From the NCBI GenBank assembly GCA_964546815.1, contig CAZJLR010000001.1, forward strand, positions 1 to 64,000: a stretch of DNA of 64,000 nucleotides, in the 5' to 3' direction. The stretch is from JAIEPM01 sp964546815. Its GTDB lineage: Bacteria > Cyanobacteriota > Vampirovibrionia > Obscuribacterales > Obscuribacteraceae. A program made the translations under genes and the position numbers. Every line of letters starts with the position of its first letter. Position 1 is the first letter of the stretch. Below, one piece after another: positions 45,615 to 54,606 of the stretch. Under the pieces are notes generated by a model, which worked only from the letters and a program-made list of their open reading frames with translations, ran no database searches and was not told the origin of the DNA.

Positions 45615-46823
45615 ATGCAGCATTTCAACTTCCAAACCCCGACGAGAATAACATTTGGCGAGGGCACTGCATCCGGTATCGCCGATTTGCTCGCTGAATA
45701 TGGTGTCAGCAATCCTTTTATAGTTACCGATAAAGTTTTAGTTGAAAAAGGTGTTTTGAGCTCGATTCTCGAGTCACTTGCCCAGAGCGGCATTGAGAAT
45801 CCGGCAATGTTTCAGGACGTGCCTTCAGATTCTGATTGTAATTGCGTGCGTAAAGCAGTTGCAATTGCAAGAGAAAAACAATGCGATTCGATAATTGCCG
45901 TCGGCGGCGGATCTGTTATTGACACGGCAAAAGTTGTGAACATAGGACTTACTTTAGGTGGCGACCTTCTAGATTATGAAGGTATAAATGGCCTGCAAGG
46001 AGCGCTCTTTCCTCTATTTGCTCTGCCGACAACAGCAGGTACAGGCTCTGAAGTTTCGGCTGTTGCAATGATAAAAGATTACAGCACAGGAAAAAAACTC
46101 TTGTTTGGCAGTCGTTTTCTTTTTGCCAACGCATGCATTTTAGATCCAACTTTGCTCTTTAGCTTGCCGCCGAAACTGACAGCAGCAACAGGTCTTGATG
46201 CTGTTACGCACGCAATCGAATCATACGTAGCAATGGGATCAAATCCTTTTACAGATTCATATGCATTGCATGCACTTTCGCTATTGTTCGTCTATCTTCC
46301 TCGTGCCACCAAATCTGGTGACGATCTCGAAGCGAGATCTCAAACTCTGCTGGCAAGTACCATGGCCGGAATTTCTTTCACCAACTCGGGCGTCGGCATC
46401 GTCCATGCACTAGCTCATACGCTAGGCGCTAAATATTCTGTTCATCATGGAATAGCTAATGCAATTTTTCTGCCTTTTGGTATGGAATACAATATAGATA
46501 TGGTCGCCCACAGATATGCCCAAATCTGGCGCTATTTGTGCACAGCTATTGCAGCCTGCCCTAGCGCAGATCAGCACTTATCTGATAAATTTGTTCATGT
46601 AGCCGATGATCGTGAGGCTGCCGCTCAGCTCGTAAAAGCTGTGAGAGATTTACTAAGTCAATGCTCCCTGCCCGCAAGACTAAGGGATGCAGCAGTTCCA
46701 GAGCTAAACGCCGAGGCACTGGAAGAACTTGCAGAAACGGCTATGACCGATCCTGCTATCATGTTCAATCCTAAAGAGGCAGATTCAGAGGCGTTGATCA
46801 GCATAATTAAGGGGGCTTACTGA
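45615..46823 (+). CDS. Iron-containing alcohol dehydrogenase
   Basis: A 402-aa group III alcohol dehydrogenase using NAD(P). The nucleotide-binding GGGSVIDTAK, TTAGTGSEVSAVAMI, the metal-binding Asp/His in TGLDAVTHAIESYV and the two later His in HALAHTLGAKYSVHHG are intact, so it should be active. Substrate not predictable. First gene of a tight operon: its stop overlaps the next start by one base. Confidence 0.9.
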   Translation: MQHFNFQTPTRITFGEGTASGIADLLAEYGVSNPFIVTDKVLVEKGVLSSILESLAQSGIENPAMFQDVPSDSDCNCVRKAVAIAREKQCDSIIAVGGGSVIDTAKVVNIGLTLGGDLLDYEGINGLQGALFPLFALPTTAGTGSEVSAVAMIKDYSTGKKLLFGSRFLFANACILDPTLLFSLPPKLTAATGLDAVTHAIESYVAMGSNPFTDSYALHALSLLFVYLPRATKSGDDLEARSQTLLASTMAGISFTNSGVGIVHALAHTLGAKYSVHHGIANAIFLPFGMEYNIDMVAHRYAQIWRYLCTAIAACPSADQHLSDKFVHVADDREAAAQLVKAVRDLLSQCSLPARLRDAAVPELNAEALEELAETAMTDPAIMFNPKEADSEALISIIKGAY

Positions 46824-47239
46824 TGGCCGTTTTCTCATCAACCGACGAACTCCAACAAGTAATGCAAGAGCTCTGGCTCGAAATTAAGCGCACCGAAGAT
46901 ATGGCTGAAAAGTTGGTTGCCTCCAAGCTTGTAGTCCAGTTTCGCTACCGAGAGCCGGAAGGCTTAGTCACAATCGACTGCTCCGATGGAATTGAAATGA
47001 AGATTTTGGTTGGTCAAACAGACATCAAGCCGCTGATTGAAATGTCAATGAAAGCTGATATTGCCCATGAATTCTGGTTGGGTAAGGTCAATGTTCCCAT
47101 GGCTTTGATGATGGGCAAAATTGTTTCCCGCGGACCAACTCCAAAAGCGTTGGCTTTGCTACCGGTAATTAAGCCGGCATACATTATTTATCCCAAGGTC
47201 CTCGAAATTAGAGGCAAAAATACACAGCTTGCAGGTTGA
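46823..47239 (+). CDS. SCP2-like sterol/lipid-binding domain protein
   Basis: A 138-aa protein with a single SCP2-type domain: LVVQFRYREPEGLVTIDCSDG, then FWLGKVNVPMALMMGKIVSRG. These domains bind lipids or other hydrophobic ligands and can be fused to enzymes. It is coupled to both flanking genes (1-base overlap with the dehydrogenase, 4-base overlap with the PfkB kinase), so it likely serves the same pathway. Confidence 0.8.
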   Translation: MAVFSSTDELQQVMQELWLEIKRTEDMAEKLVASKLVVQFRYREPEGLVTIDCSDGIEMKILVGQTDIKPLIEMSMKADIAHEFWLGKVNVPMALMMGKIVSRGPTPKALALLPVIKPAYIIYPKVLEIRGKNTQLAG

Positions 47240-48231
47240 AAGCAGTATCTATAGGTGAATTGACAGTTGATTGGCTTGCGCTCGAACGTGGCGAAAGCAT
47301 GATGACTGCCAAACACTTTTATAGATATCTCGGCGGCAACGCTGCAAACGTAGCAGTAGGACTGGCAAGACTCGGGCTTGATTCGGCAATTTTGAGCCGA
47401 GTGGGCAGCGATATTCATGGAGAGTATTTGCTTCAATGCCTCAAACGAGAAAAGGTTGACGCGTCATGGGTGAGCGTAGACCCCGAGCAATCAACATCGC
47501 AGTGCTTCATGACCAGCAGCCTGGACGGCAGCCCCAACTATTACTCATGGCCAAGTCCGAACGCGTCAAAAATGATGCAGCCGAGCGATATAAAGGATGA
47601 GTATTTTGCCAATTCATGGATCTGGCATGCCGCGGCAGTTTCATTTATAGCCAAACCAAGACGCTTTGCCATGCTGCACGCCATGGAAAATGCGCGGGAA
47701 CTGGACAAAATCATTTCATTTGATGCCTGCTTTCCTCTGGTCGAATCAGAAGGCGGACGGCAAGCAGCCTGGAAAGCCATGGGCGTTTCAGACATACTTA
47801 AGTTCAACCTGGCTGAATTGAAATATTGGACTAATACAGTCGATTCAAAATGCGAAATTTCGCAAATGGCAAAAATAGTAATGCAACAAATGTCCCCTGC
47901 TGTGCTTATAGTCACACTGGCAGAAAGAGGGGCGATGCTTTATGTCAAAGGAGAAGAGGCTTTTTGTCCTCCCTATCTGGTGGACTCTATAGGTGATGTC
48001 GGTCCGGGCGATGCATTTTCGGCCGGATTGATTTATGCACTGAGCACTTGTGGCAGCAAAGGCGCCAGGCGCAGCGAGCTCTACGACATCGAGCTGAAGC
48101 AGTGGCAAGAAATGGCTAAGTTTGGCGCATGTACAGGCGGACTTGTAACCAGAGCGCAAAGCGCCACAGAAAAATTTCCCTACCTTGATGAACTCAATTT
48201 AGCCATGGGAAGAACCTCACCCCGATCATAG
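47236..48231 (+). CDS. PfkB-family carbohydrate kinase
   Basis: A 331-aa ribokinase-like enzyme: IGELTVDWLA, YLGGNAANVAVGLARLG, RVGSDIHGEYL and the catalytic DVGPGDAFSAGLIYAL. The usual G-A-G-D loop reads G-P-G-D, a change next to the catalytic Asp. Fructose, 2-keto-sugars or nucleosides are typical substrates; the specificity is open. Starts at a TTG overlapping the SCP2 stop by four bases. Confidence 0.88.
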   Translation: MKAVSIGELTVDWLALERGESMMTAKHFYRYLGGNAANVAVGLARLGLDSAILSRVGSDIHGEYLLQCLKREKVDASWVSVDPEQSTSQCFMTSSLDGSPNYYSWPSPNASKMMQPSDIKDEYFANSWIWHAAAVSFIAKPRRFAMLHAMENARELDKIISFDACFPLVESEGGRQAAWKAMGVSDILKFNLAELKYWTNTVDSKCEISQMAKIVMQQMSPAVLIVTLAERGAMLYVKGEEAFCPPYLVDSIGDVGPGDAFSAGLIYALSTCGSKGARRSELYDIELKQWQEMAKFGACTGGLVTRAQSATEKFPYLDELNLAMGRTSPRS

Positions 48232-48296
48232 AATTTAGTTTCCAGCCTTAAACATTACTGTTAGACTCGCAACGGGTGATACTGGAGTTCGGCGAC

Positions 48297-48434
48297 ATGG
48301 CACAAATAGACGACTTGAGAAACCTCATCATGGGGTCATGCGATTTTGCCGTGATCTTGCTCATTCTTGTAGCTGTCGGCTCAATAGTATTGTTCTTGAA
48401 AGTCTTCAAATCAGACTTTGGTCAAACAGACTAA
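48297..48434 (+). CDS. Small single-span membrane protein (45 aa)
   Basis: ATG at 48297 with GGAG nine bases upstream opens 45 codons: MAQIDDLRNLIMGS, a hydrophobic core FAVILLILVAVGSIVLFL, and a polar tail KVFKSDFGQTD. The clear binding site and the single-helix layout support a real small gene. It lies 65 bases after the PfkB gene and may be in the same transcript. Function unknown. Confidence 0.6.
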   Translation: MAQIDDLRNLIMGSCDFAVILLILVAVGSIVLFLKVFKSDFGQTD

Positions 48435-48483
48435 GCACTCAAGCTAAGTTGACTTTGAATTGAAAAATTGATTTTTGCAAACG

Positions 48484-49101
48484 CTAGAATTGCAAAACTT
48501 TTTCTGCTGCGGTCAAATATTCGCAAATAGCAAACATGTTTGTAATTTGCGATTTGTCTATGTCTTGCTTCAGACCATAGAAATCAACACATAGACCACA
48601 AGCTAGAACTTCACAGCCACTGTTGCGAAAATCATCAAGTACCTTTTTTGCCGGCGAATCAGCAGCCAGGAATTTTACTCCGGTATTTGCCAGAAGAATA
48701 GCTCTTGGCTGATGCCCACTTTCAAGAACTGTTTGCAGAAAAACATTGGCCAGTGTTTTACTGAAATCAGGATCGCCCTCACCAAGTTGATCACGGCTGA
48801 AAAACACGACAAGACCTGTTTTGTTGATGTCAGGCAGAGCCTTTTTTGCAAGAGCTGAATGACTTGTATTTTGCTGCGTCGCGTCTGCTGCTTTGGATAT
48901 GCTGACTGAAAAGAAACCATCTTGTTCACTTACATGGACAGCGGCTTTCAATGAGCGAGCCAGGCGTTCTAAATTAGCCACACAAATATCATCATCTACT
49001 AATGCTTCAATTGCATCAGTTTCTTTATTGTCCAGAGCCTTCTTAGCTCTAATCACAGGCTCAGGACAAAGCATGCCCCGCAAATCAAGTTTTTCGCTCA
49101 C
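48484..49101 (-). CDS. yedF: YedF-type selenium metabolism protein (TusA + DsrE domains)
   Basis: About 205 aa. The N-terminal domain is TusA/SirA-like with the active-site motif GMLCPEPVIRAKKAL; the C-terminal domain (about 95-205) is DsrE-like (VVFFSRDQLGEG, ILLANTGVKFLA, VLACGLCVDFYGL). This fusion is the YedF family linked to selenium use. The GTG at 49101 begins one base after the selD stop and has GAGGTG upstream, so it is preferred over earlier in-frame starts. Confidence 0.88.
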   Translation of the reverse strand: MSEKLDLRGMLCPEPVIRAKKALDNKETDAIEALVDDDICVANLERLARSLKAAVHVSEQDGFFSVSISKAADATQQNTSHSALAKKALPDINKTGLVVFFSRDQLGEGDPDFSKTLANVFLQTVLESGHQPRAILLANTGVKFLAADSPAKKVLDDFRNSGCEVLACGLCVDFYGLKQDIDKSQITNMFAICEYLTAAEKVLQF

Positions 49102-49102
49102 A

Positions 49103-50149
49103 CTAAAACACCTCAATAAGTCCAGACTCACCTTGCTGAAATTCTCCCACTTTGGCAGCAGTCCAATCAGCTTTATGCAAATCGGCTATCAAAGCGTCAG
49201 CTTCTGAATTTGCCAGTGCAAAAAGCAGACCACCGGATGTTTGTGGATCAAACAAAATGTCGCTGACAGCCAAATCAAGAGACGAACTAATTTGACATAT
49301 AGAAGAATATGTTTTGCGATTTGCGTATGCTGCTGCAGGCACGAGTCCTTGTTCTGCACACTGTAGTACTTCGGGAAGCAAAGGCAAGTTTGAAGTATTT
49401 ACGATGGCTTTTAGTTCACTAGCTTTAGACATTTCGTGCAAATGACCAATAAACCCAAATCCAGTTATGTCTGTAGCAGCATGTATATCGTATTTAAGGG
49501 CGATATCAAGGCAGGGGCCATTCAACTTAGTCAAACTACCTATAAGGATGTTTTTGGCTTCTTCGCTAAGTTGTTCACCCTTAAGAGACAAGAGAGCAAC
49601 GCCGGTTCCCAGAGGCTTGCACAGTACGATAGAGTCTCCAGCTCTGGCGCCATCATTTGTAAGGATTCGTTTCGGCGAGACTGTGCCGACAACAGCTAAT
49701 CCATAAATAGGTTCGCTTGCCTGTATTGAGTGTCCGCCGACCAGCAGGCATTTGGCTTCAGATATGGCAGATGCGCCGCCGGCGATAATCTCTTTCGCCA
49801 GAGAAAGTGGGTAATCACAGGTGGGAAAGCAAAATACATTAAGTGCAAGAAGTGGAGCTCCACCCATCGCATATACATCAGACAGGGCATTGACAGCCGC
49901 AATCCGTCCATACAAGAAAGGGTCATCAATAAGAGGTGGAAAAAAATCAATTGTATACACAATCGCAAGATCTTCCGAAAATTTGTAAACTGCAGCGTCT
50001 TCAAAATTCTTCGTGCCGCAAAGCAGATTTTCAGAGCCGAATTTGGGCAGTGAATCCACTATTTGAGCCAGTTCCAGAGCACTTAGCTTGGCTGCACAAC
50101 CATATGCTTTGATATTGGCAGTTAACTTTTTGTTTTGAGCTGAAGACAT
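49103..50149 (-). CDS. selD: Selenide, water dikinase
   Basis: About 348 aa. SelD makes selenophosphate from selenide and ATP, the donor for selenocysteine or 2-selenouridine. The active-site Cys and Lys are in YGCAAKLS (a Cys form, not selenocysteine). Further motifs: DFFPPLIDDPFLYGRIAAVNALSDVYAMGG, LVGGHSIQ, LCKPLGTG, DITGFGFIGHLHEM and FDPQTSGGLLFAL. The GTG at 50164 is an alternative start. Directly followed by yedF. Confidence 0.93.
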   Translation of the reverse strand: MSSAQNKKLTANIKAYGCAAKLSALELAQIVDSLPKFGSENLLCGTKNFEDAAVYKFSEDLAIVYTIDFFPPLIDDPFLYGRIAAVNALSDVYAMGGAPLLALNVFCFPTCDYPLSLAKEIIAGGASAISEAKCLLVGGHSIQASEPIYGLAVVGTVSPKRILTNDGARAGDSIVLCKPLGTGVALLSLKGEQLSEEAKNILIGSLTKLNGPCLDIALKYDIHAATDITGFGFIGHLHEMSKASELKAIVNTSNLPLLPEVLQCAEQGLVPAAAYANRKTYSSICQISSSLDLAVSDILFDPQTSGGLLFALANSEADALIADLHKADWTAAKVGEFQQGESGLIEVF

Positions 50150-50508
50150 TTGAGTAGTGCCCACTTCCAGAATAATGTTTAGCAGAACCAGCTATTCATC
50201 AGCATTTTTGGAGAACGACAGCTTGGAAGGCTAGCTAAATCAGCCTTATTCAGTTTTAGAATCACCTTTGAAAACCCGCTTGCGGTGATGGTCTTGCTGC
50301 ATCGCGTTTTCCGGTTTTCCAAAAAAGCTTTTATATTAGTTTAGAGCTTCGAGCGTGTTATGGGCGTTCCGCCCCTTCAAAAAGCTGGGTGATACGTGTA
50401 GATTGTACTGAGTAATCAGTTTGTTCGTCAGGCGCTTGTCCTTGCGAGCAATTTCAAATTCATTTTTCGTAATAGTACCCACATTTTTCACGGAACACCA
50501 GACCGCGC
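50150..50508. other. Intergenic stretch without a recognisable gene
   Basis: Holds the promoters of selD (minus) and of the ribbon-helix-helix gene (plus). GGGCG-TTC-CGCCCC near 50360-50372 is a short GC hairpin. No frame above about 40 codons with family resemblance. Confidence 0.4.
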
Positions 50509-50715
50509 ATGCCAAAGAAAGTACTCGTGGCTCTTCCTCCCGGATTGCTTGAACAAATAGACTTCGTTGCTCAGGTCGAACACAGAAATCGATCTGATTT
50601 GATACGTGAAGCTCTCAGACGCTATATAGAACAATTCAAGCGCAGCCAGTCACCACGCATGACAGTAAGTCAGGTCGGTAACCAAAAAGTTGCATTGCTC
50701 AGCGATTCTGAGTAA
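50509..50715 (+). CDS. Solitary ribbon-helix-helix protein (CopG-like)
   Basis: A 68-aa protein with the RHH fold: KKVLVALPPGLLEQIDFVAQ, then NRSDLIREALRRYIEQF. It resembles CopG/NikR-N antitoxin-type regulators. No toxin gene follows (the next gene encodes a membrane protein), so it is either a free-standing regulator or an orphan antitoxin. Confidence 0.85.
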   Translation: MPKKVLVALPPGLLEQIDFVAQVEHRNRSDLIREALRRYIEQFKRSQSPRMTVSQVGNQKVALLSDSE

Positions 50716-50806
50716 TTCCCCCACTGCTTATATTGACATTGCTTCAGCCCAGACTTAGCATTTGGCAGGGTGGAAAAGATCCACAAGTCCAGGAGCCAAA
50801 TTAGCC

Positions 50807-51112
50807 ATGCTGCAGTGGAACAACATAATGCTTACCGAGTTTATTGTTGTAACTCTGCTCGTACTGGGCTTGGGGCTCATTAAGCTGCCTCGTTTTCTTA
50901 TGAAAAAGAAGCTGCAGGCAGGCTTTCCATGGGGCTATTACCCTGATAGAGTGCCAAAAGCAGATCCAGGCTTCTATGCAGACGATAACACTAACTTCCT
51001 GCATGATGTGGGCACAGAGTTTGCCGGCATGGAAGGCTTCGGTGACTTCGGCGAATTCTCCGGATTTGGCGAAATGGGCGAGTTTGGAGGCGGATTCAGC
51101 CACGGCGAATAA
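50807..51112 (+). CDS. Small membrane protein with Phe-Gly-rich tail
   Basis: About 101 aa from the ATG at 50807 (frame open to 50762). A single helix (about 9-27, EFIVVTLLVLGLGLI) is followed by KLPRFLMKKKLQ and an acidic C-terminus of FGDFGEFSGFGEMGEFGGGF units. No family recognised. It precedes the CPBP protease gene by 79 bases. Confidence 0.6.
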   Translation: MLQWNNIMLTEFIVVTLLVLGLGLIKLPRFLMKKKLQAGFPWGYYPDRVPKADPGFYADDNTNFLHDVGTEFAGMEGFGDFGEFSGFGEMGEFGGGFSHGE

Positions 51113-51191
51113 GTTTGCCGGGCGCCTGGAGCCGCGACCTATAGTTTTGTACACGTGATAAAATCAGGACTACTCTTACCAGGAAGCGTAT

Positions 51192-52754
51192 GTGCCTGCA
51201 TTTAGCAGTTACCTAATACTAGCCATTGTTGCTCTTACAATTGCTCTACCCTTCATGAAGGGCGAAATCAAACGGCACACAGGCACAGTTTTGATTCTTG
51301 CTTGCACCGTGACTGTGCTTATCTTTTTCTCTCAAGTGCTGAAAGGCGAGGCACAGCCAGGCAAGATACAAGCCCAGGTAGATGCACAGCGTTATGACTC
51401 AGGGCTGCGATTCATGAGCCTTGTCAACGTAGGCACAGGAAAAGTATCAGAGCTCTTTGGTCCTATTAGCGATGCTAACGGCAAGCAGCATAATGTTATG
51501 GAGCTCAGCAACGCCGGACTGGGCAGTATGTTCAAAAAAACATCCAGTTCACTGCAAGATTGCATCAAGAGCAATCCTGTCAACACTGTTTACAAAGCCA
51601 AGCTTATCGTTTTGCTTTCAGTCTGGGGGCAACACAAAGACTTGCTCAAAAGCACCTGTCTTGAACTGCAATCTTCCAAAACAGCATCCGAAAAGCAGCT
51701 TGGCGATGCACTTGCACATACATACATTCAAAAAGACCTGAACAAAGACGACTATAAAAAAGACCTGGACACAATTGAAGCTGAATTTCCCAAAGGCTGG
51801 TTCAAAGAGAATGCCTTACTTGCATTGCATAAAGCATACAAACAAGGCTATGACGACTATTTGAAAGTACTGGAAAACAGGTATGTGACAACAGCACAAG
51901 TCGGCATGCTGTTCATTGCAGTTGCTTTGCTGAATTTTTTCATCGGTGTTGTAGTCATCATCGTTCAGCTAGGTTCATTGGGACGAAACGAAAAAAATGT
52001 TGCCGACGGCGATGTGCCGCCAGTCGGCTTAGACGTTAGCTTGCGCACAGTTTATGCAGTTTTTGTTGGTTGGATTAGCTCACAAGTAGCCATAGGACAA
52101 CTTTTCAAACTGCTGCCTAAAGGTGTTTTTTCATTGGGCGGAAACCCGCTTGGAATTTCGCTCTTCTCACTCGTTTCATACACGATCGAAATGATTCCGG
52201 CATTCTTGCTCATCTATTTCCTGGCATTGCGACCAAACGGTTTGAATCCATTTAAAACTATGGCACTGCGCTGGAAAACTCCTGGCTTTGGCCCAATAAA
52301 ACTGGCATTATGTGGTTATCTGGGCTGGTGCGCCATTTTGCCGTTGGTAATGATGAGCGCATTGATCGCCAATACGATGCTGGGTAGCCAGGGTTCAGAC
52401 AATCCTATTTTGGCTCAAATATCTGCAGTTGTAGAATCCAAAAACAGCCTTGCCATTTTCTTGCTCTTTTTCACAGTAGCTGTCATGGCACCTTTATGCG
52501 AAGAAATCATATTTAGAGGATTTCTCTTTTCTGCATTGAAAACACGCCTGGGCATTTTCCCTGCTGTATTGATCAGTGCAATTATTTTTGCCGGTATTCA
52601 CATGGATAAAGGAGGGGCCTTAATGTTAATGGCTCTTGGTCCGGTGCTGGCATTAGCATTAGACCGCACCCGAAGCATATTTCCGTCGATGATAGCTCAT
52701 GGTCTCTGGAACGGCGGTGCGTTTGCTGTCACTCTTGCACTATACTTAAATTAG
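51192..52754 (+). CDS. CPBP-family intramembrane protease
   Basis: A 520-aa membrane protein starting at GTG with AGGAAG upstream. The C-terminal third is a CPBP (CAAX protease/Abi) domain: Glu-Glu motif PLCEEIIFRGFLFSAL, FAGIHMDKGG and MIAHGLWNGG supply the catalytic Glu and His residues. The N-terminal ~200 residues hold two helices and a soluble region. Members cleave prenylated or other membrane proteins, mature bacteriocins or give immunity; the substrate is unknown. Confidence 0.88.
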   Translation: MPAFSSYLILAIVALTIALPFMKGEIKRHTGTVLILACTVTVLIFFSQVLKGEAQPGKIQAQVDAQRYDSGLRFMSLVNVGTGKVSELFGPISDANGKQHNVMELSNAGLGSMFKKTSSSLQDCIKSNPVNTVYKAKLIVLLSVWGQHKDLLKSTCLELQSSKTASEKQLGDALAHTYIQKDLNKDDYKKDLDTIEAEFPKGWFKENALLALHKAYKQGYDDYLKVLENRYVTTAQVGMLFIAVALLNFFIGVVVIIVQLGSLGRNEKNVADGDVPPVGLDVSLRTVYAVFVGWISSQVAIGQLFKLLPKGVFSLGGNPLGISLFSLVSYTIEMIPAFLLIYFLALRPNGLNPFKTMALRWKTPGFGPIKLALCGYLGWCAILPLVMMSALIANTMLGSQGSDNPILAQISAVVESKNSLAIFLLFFTVAVMAPLCEEIIFRGFLFSALKTRLGIFPAVLISAIIFAGIHMDKGGALMLMALGPVLALALDRTRSIFPSMIAHGLWNGGAFAVTLALYLN

Positions 52755-52860
52755 GCGCAAAATTGATACAACAGCGACTTTTGATGCGCTATTTCTGATA
52801 TTCAGGTTTGAAAACTGATTATTCCGTGGCATATACATTTAAATCAAATGGAACTGCCCC

Positions 52861-53397
52861 ATGGTTCAGATTGTCGAAACTAGTGGTTTAAAGATTGCGT
52901 CGGGCCCTTACAAGGCTCGACAGGGACTCTATCCGATGATAGTTGCCCTTTTCATTGGCTTTTGCTTTTCTGCACTCTGGCTCACAGTGTCCGTAATGCT
53001 TATTTTAGACGGCAGAACTGCAAACGTTGTTTGGGGCATAATTACTGGTTTGAGTACTCTGGTTTACTGCTTTTATATGGGCTTTATTGCCTACAAACTT
53101 ACCAGAGACAGTCAAAGACATTACTTACTTGAAATAACATACTCTGAAGCAGTGTTGACAGTGCGAGATAAATTGCACGGCAAGAAATCAACACAAATGG
53201 TTTTGCTTGACGATATTAAGTATGCAGAGTATTACCCTTATCCAGACAGCTCATCTGTGATATTGCATGCACCATATACGGTGATGGAAATTCCACTATG
53301 GCCTTTGGGCACACAGGCGCATGACGTCATGGACTTTTTATCCGGACGAGGTATTCCTATCGTCAATGCCCAATTCGACGACCGTATTCCAGAGTAA
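52861..53397 (+). CDS. Two-helix membrane protein, PH-like C-terminus
   Basis: A 178-aa protein. Two hydrophobic helices (about 27-50 and 57-80) are followed by a beta-rich domain (about 88-165) with YLLEITYSEAVLTVRD, MVLLDDIKYAEYYPYP and VILHAPYTVMEIPLW, a pattern reminiscent of bacterial PH (YdbS/DUF304-like) domains. Function unknown. A strong terminator follows. Confidence 0.6.
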   Translation: MVQIVETSGLKIASGPYKARQGLYPMIVALFIGFCFSALWLTVSVMLILDGRTANVVWGIITGLSTLVYCFYMGFIAYKLTRDSQRHYLLEITYSEAVLTVRDKLHGKKSTQMVLLDDIKYAEYYPYPDSSSVILHAPYTVMEIPLWPLGTQAHDVMDFLSGRGIPIVNAQFDDRIPE

Positions 53398-53401
53398 AAC
53401 A

Positions 53402-53439
53402 AAAGCAGCAGATGATTGTGCATCTGCTGCTTTGTTTTT
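53402..53439 (+). terminator. Rho-independent terminator
   Basis: AAAGCAGCAGATG / CATCTGCTGCTTT: a perfect 13-bp stem with a 6-base loop followed by GTTTTTA. It ends the gene at 52861-53397 and, being symmetrical, may also serve the convergent minus-strand gene. Confidence 0.9.
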
Positions 53440-53496
53440 AGCCTTATTTCCTGATGCCAGCCCTGTTTGTTAAACAAGACTGTGCCGATTAAAACC

Positions 53497-53970
53497 TTAC
53501 TTTGTGAAGGTGATAACTGCTGACTTTTCGCTCATTACTACATTGCCCTTGAAACCAAGTTCTTTGGCAATCAAGTCTGTTGAAACGCTGAAGCATTCGC
53601 CAAGTTGCTCACCGATTTCAGCGGTGAAGCAGCTGTTCTTCTGCATCAAGTTCCAGCAACCACAAGTAACATATTCGATTTCAGCTTTGTTGTCGTCACC
53701 GCTGATCACGATGTCGCTGCCAAAAACATTGGCTTCGAATTCAGCCATTGCTTTAGCCAATTCCATTGGAGTTTTGACATTGAGTGATTTGTAGTAGTTG
53801 GCTTTCATGCCAGCCATCATTGTACGGAATTCCAAACGAAGCTCTGGAGAAACCTTAGCGAACATCTTTGTTATGGCGATGTAGTTGTTTACCAATACAT
53901 GAGATGTAACTTCGCGCAGTTGTGCTTCATTCCAGGTTGGCTTAATTTGAATTTTGGTGGCTGTTGTCAT
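53497..53970 (-). CDS. Conserved-looking hypothetical protein with CGCW motif
   Basis: About 157 aa from the ATG at 53970, which has AAGGAG upstream at good distance; an earlier in-frame start at 54000 is disfavoured. The first half is helical; the second half has IEYVTCGCWNLMQKNSC, then CFS, four cysteines placed like the 4-vinyl reductase or ATC-hydrolase-type small-molecule domains, but similarity is too weak to name it. No signal peptide. Single-gene unit between terminator and palindromic region. Confidence 0.65.
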   Translation of the reverse strand: MTTATKIQIKPTWNEAQLREVTSHVLVNNYIAITKMFAKVSPELRLEFRTMMAGMKANYYKSLNVKTPMELAKAMAEFEANVFGSDIVISGDDNKAEIEYVTCGCWNLMQKNSCFTAEIGEQLGECFSVSTDLIAKELGFKGNVVMSEKSAVITFTK

Positions 53971-54606
53971 TTGTGAGAACTCCTTACTAACAGAGCTCAT
54001 GGTATGCGGTAATCGATGATGATTGAGTATCTCTCATGCTTTATTAATAAAGCTTGTTCGATGCGCCTGGGGCATGGGTGCTGCGTTTCAGGGTAAGAGC
54101 AGATGCGCGATGCCAGGGGTCTGTGGAAGGCAGGGATGGGAAAAGAGTGCAGTTGGCGACAGGGGTAGCGTGAGCGCTGAAAGATTTTTTCCTAGAAATC
54201 TCACAAACAACCAGTCCAGCAAAATAATTTTCCACGATCGAGATCTCAATAATGATTGAAATGTAAAACGATCAACTAGTTTGCCGCTCAGAAATCTAAG
54301 AGCGCCGGCAAAGAACCTGCACAGTAAAGCGGTTTCGCCCTCGTTAGATTTCCGGGAAAAAATCTTTCAACTCAGCCCATATAAAAGAAAAAATCTGAAC
54401 ACCAGAAAAAGATACGTTAGATTTTTCCGGAAAAATCTTTCAACCAGCCACAAACAAATTAAGCAAGCAATTCAAAATTTCAACGCCAAATTTTGAACTT
54501 TTTACGCACTAGAAACGTATTAAAAATAGAGCTACAGCTGCCGTTTTCCAGCGTAGCTTGAGCATCTTTTCCGCATAGCTCCATTTGAAAGAAGGAGGAA
54601 AGTAAT
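53971..54606. other. Non-coding stretch with three related palindromes
   Basis: AGATTTTTCCGGAAAAATCT at 54419-54438 is a perfect 20-bp palindrome followed by TTCAACCAGCC. A close copy (TAGATTTCCGGGAAAAAATC then TTTCAACTCAGCC) is at 54345-54376, and a weaker one (AGATTTTTTCCTAGAAATCT) at 54183-54202. Short frames here (for example 54281-54496) run through the palindromes and do not look like genes. The set lies before the AbiEi-like gene and may be its operator or an independent repeat. Confidence 0.7.
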
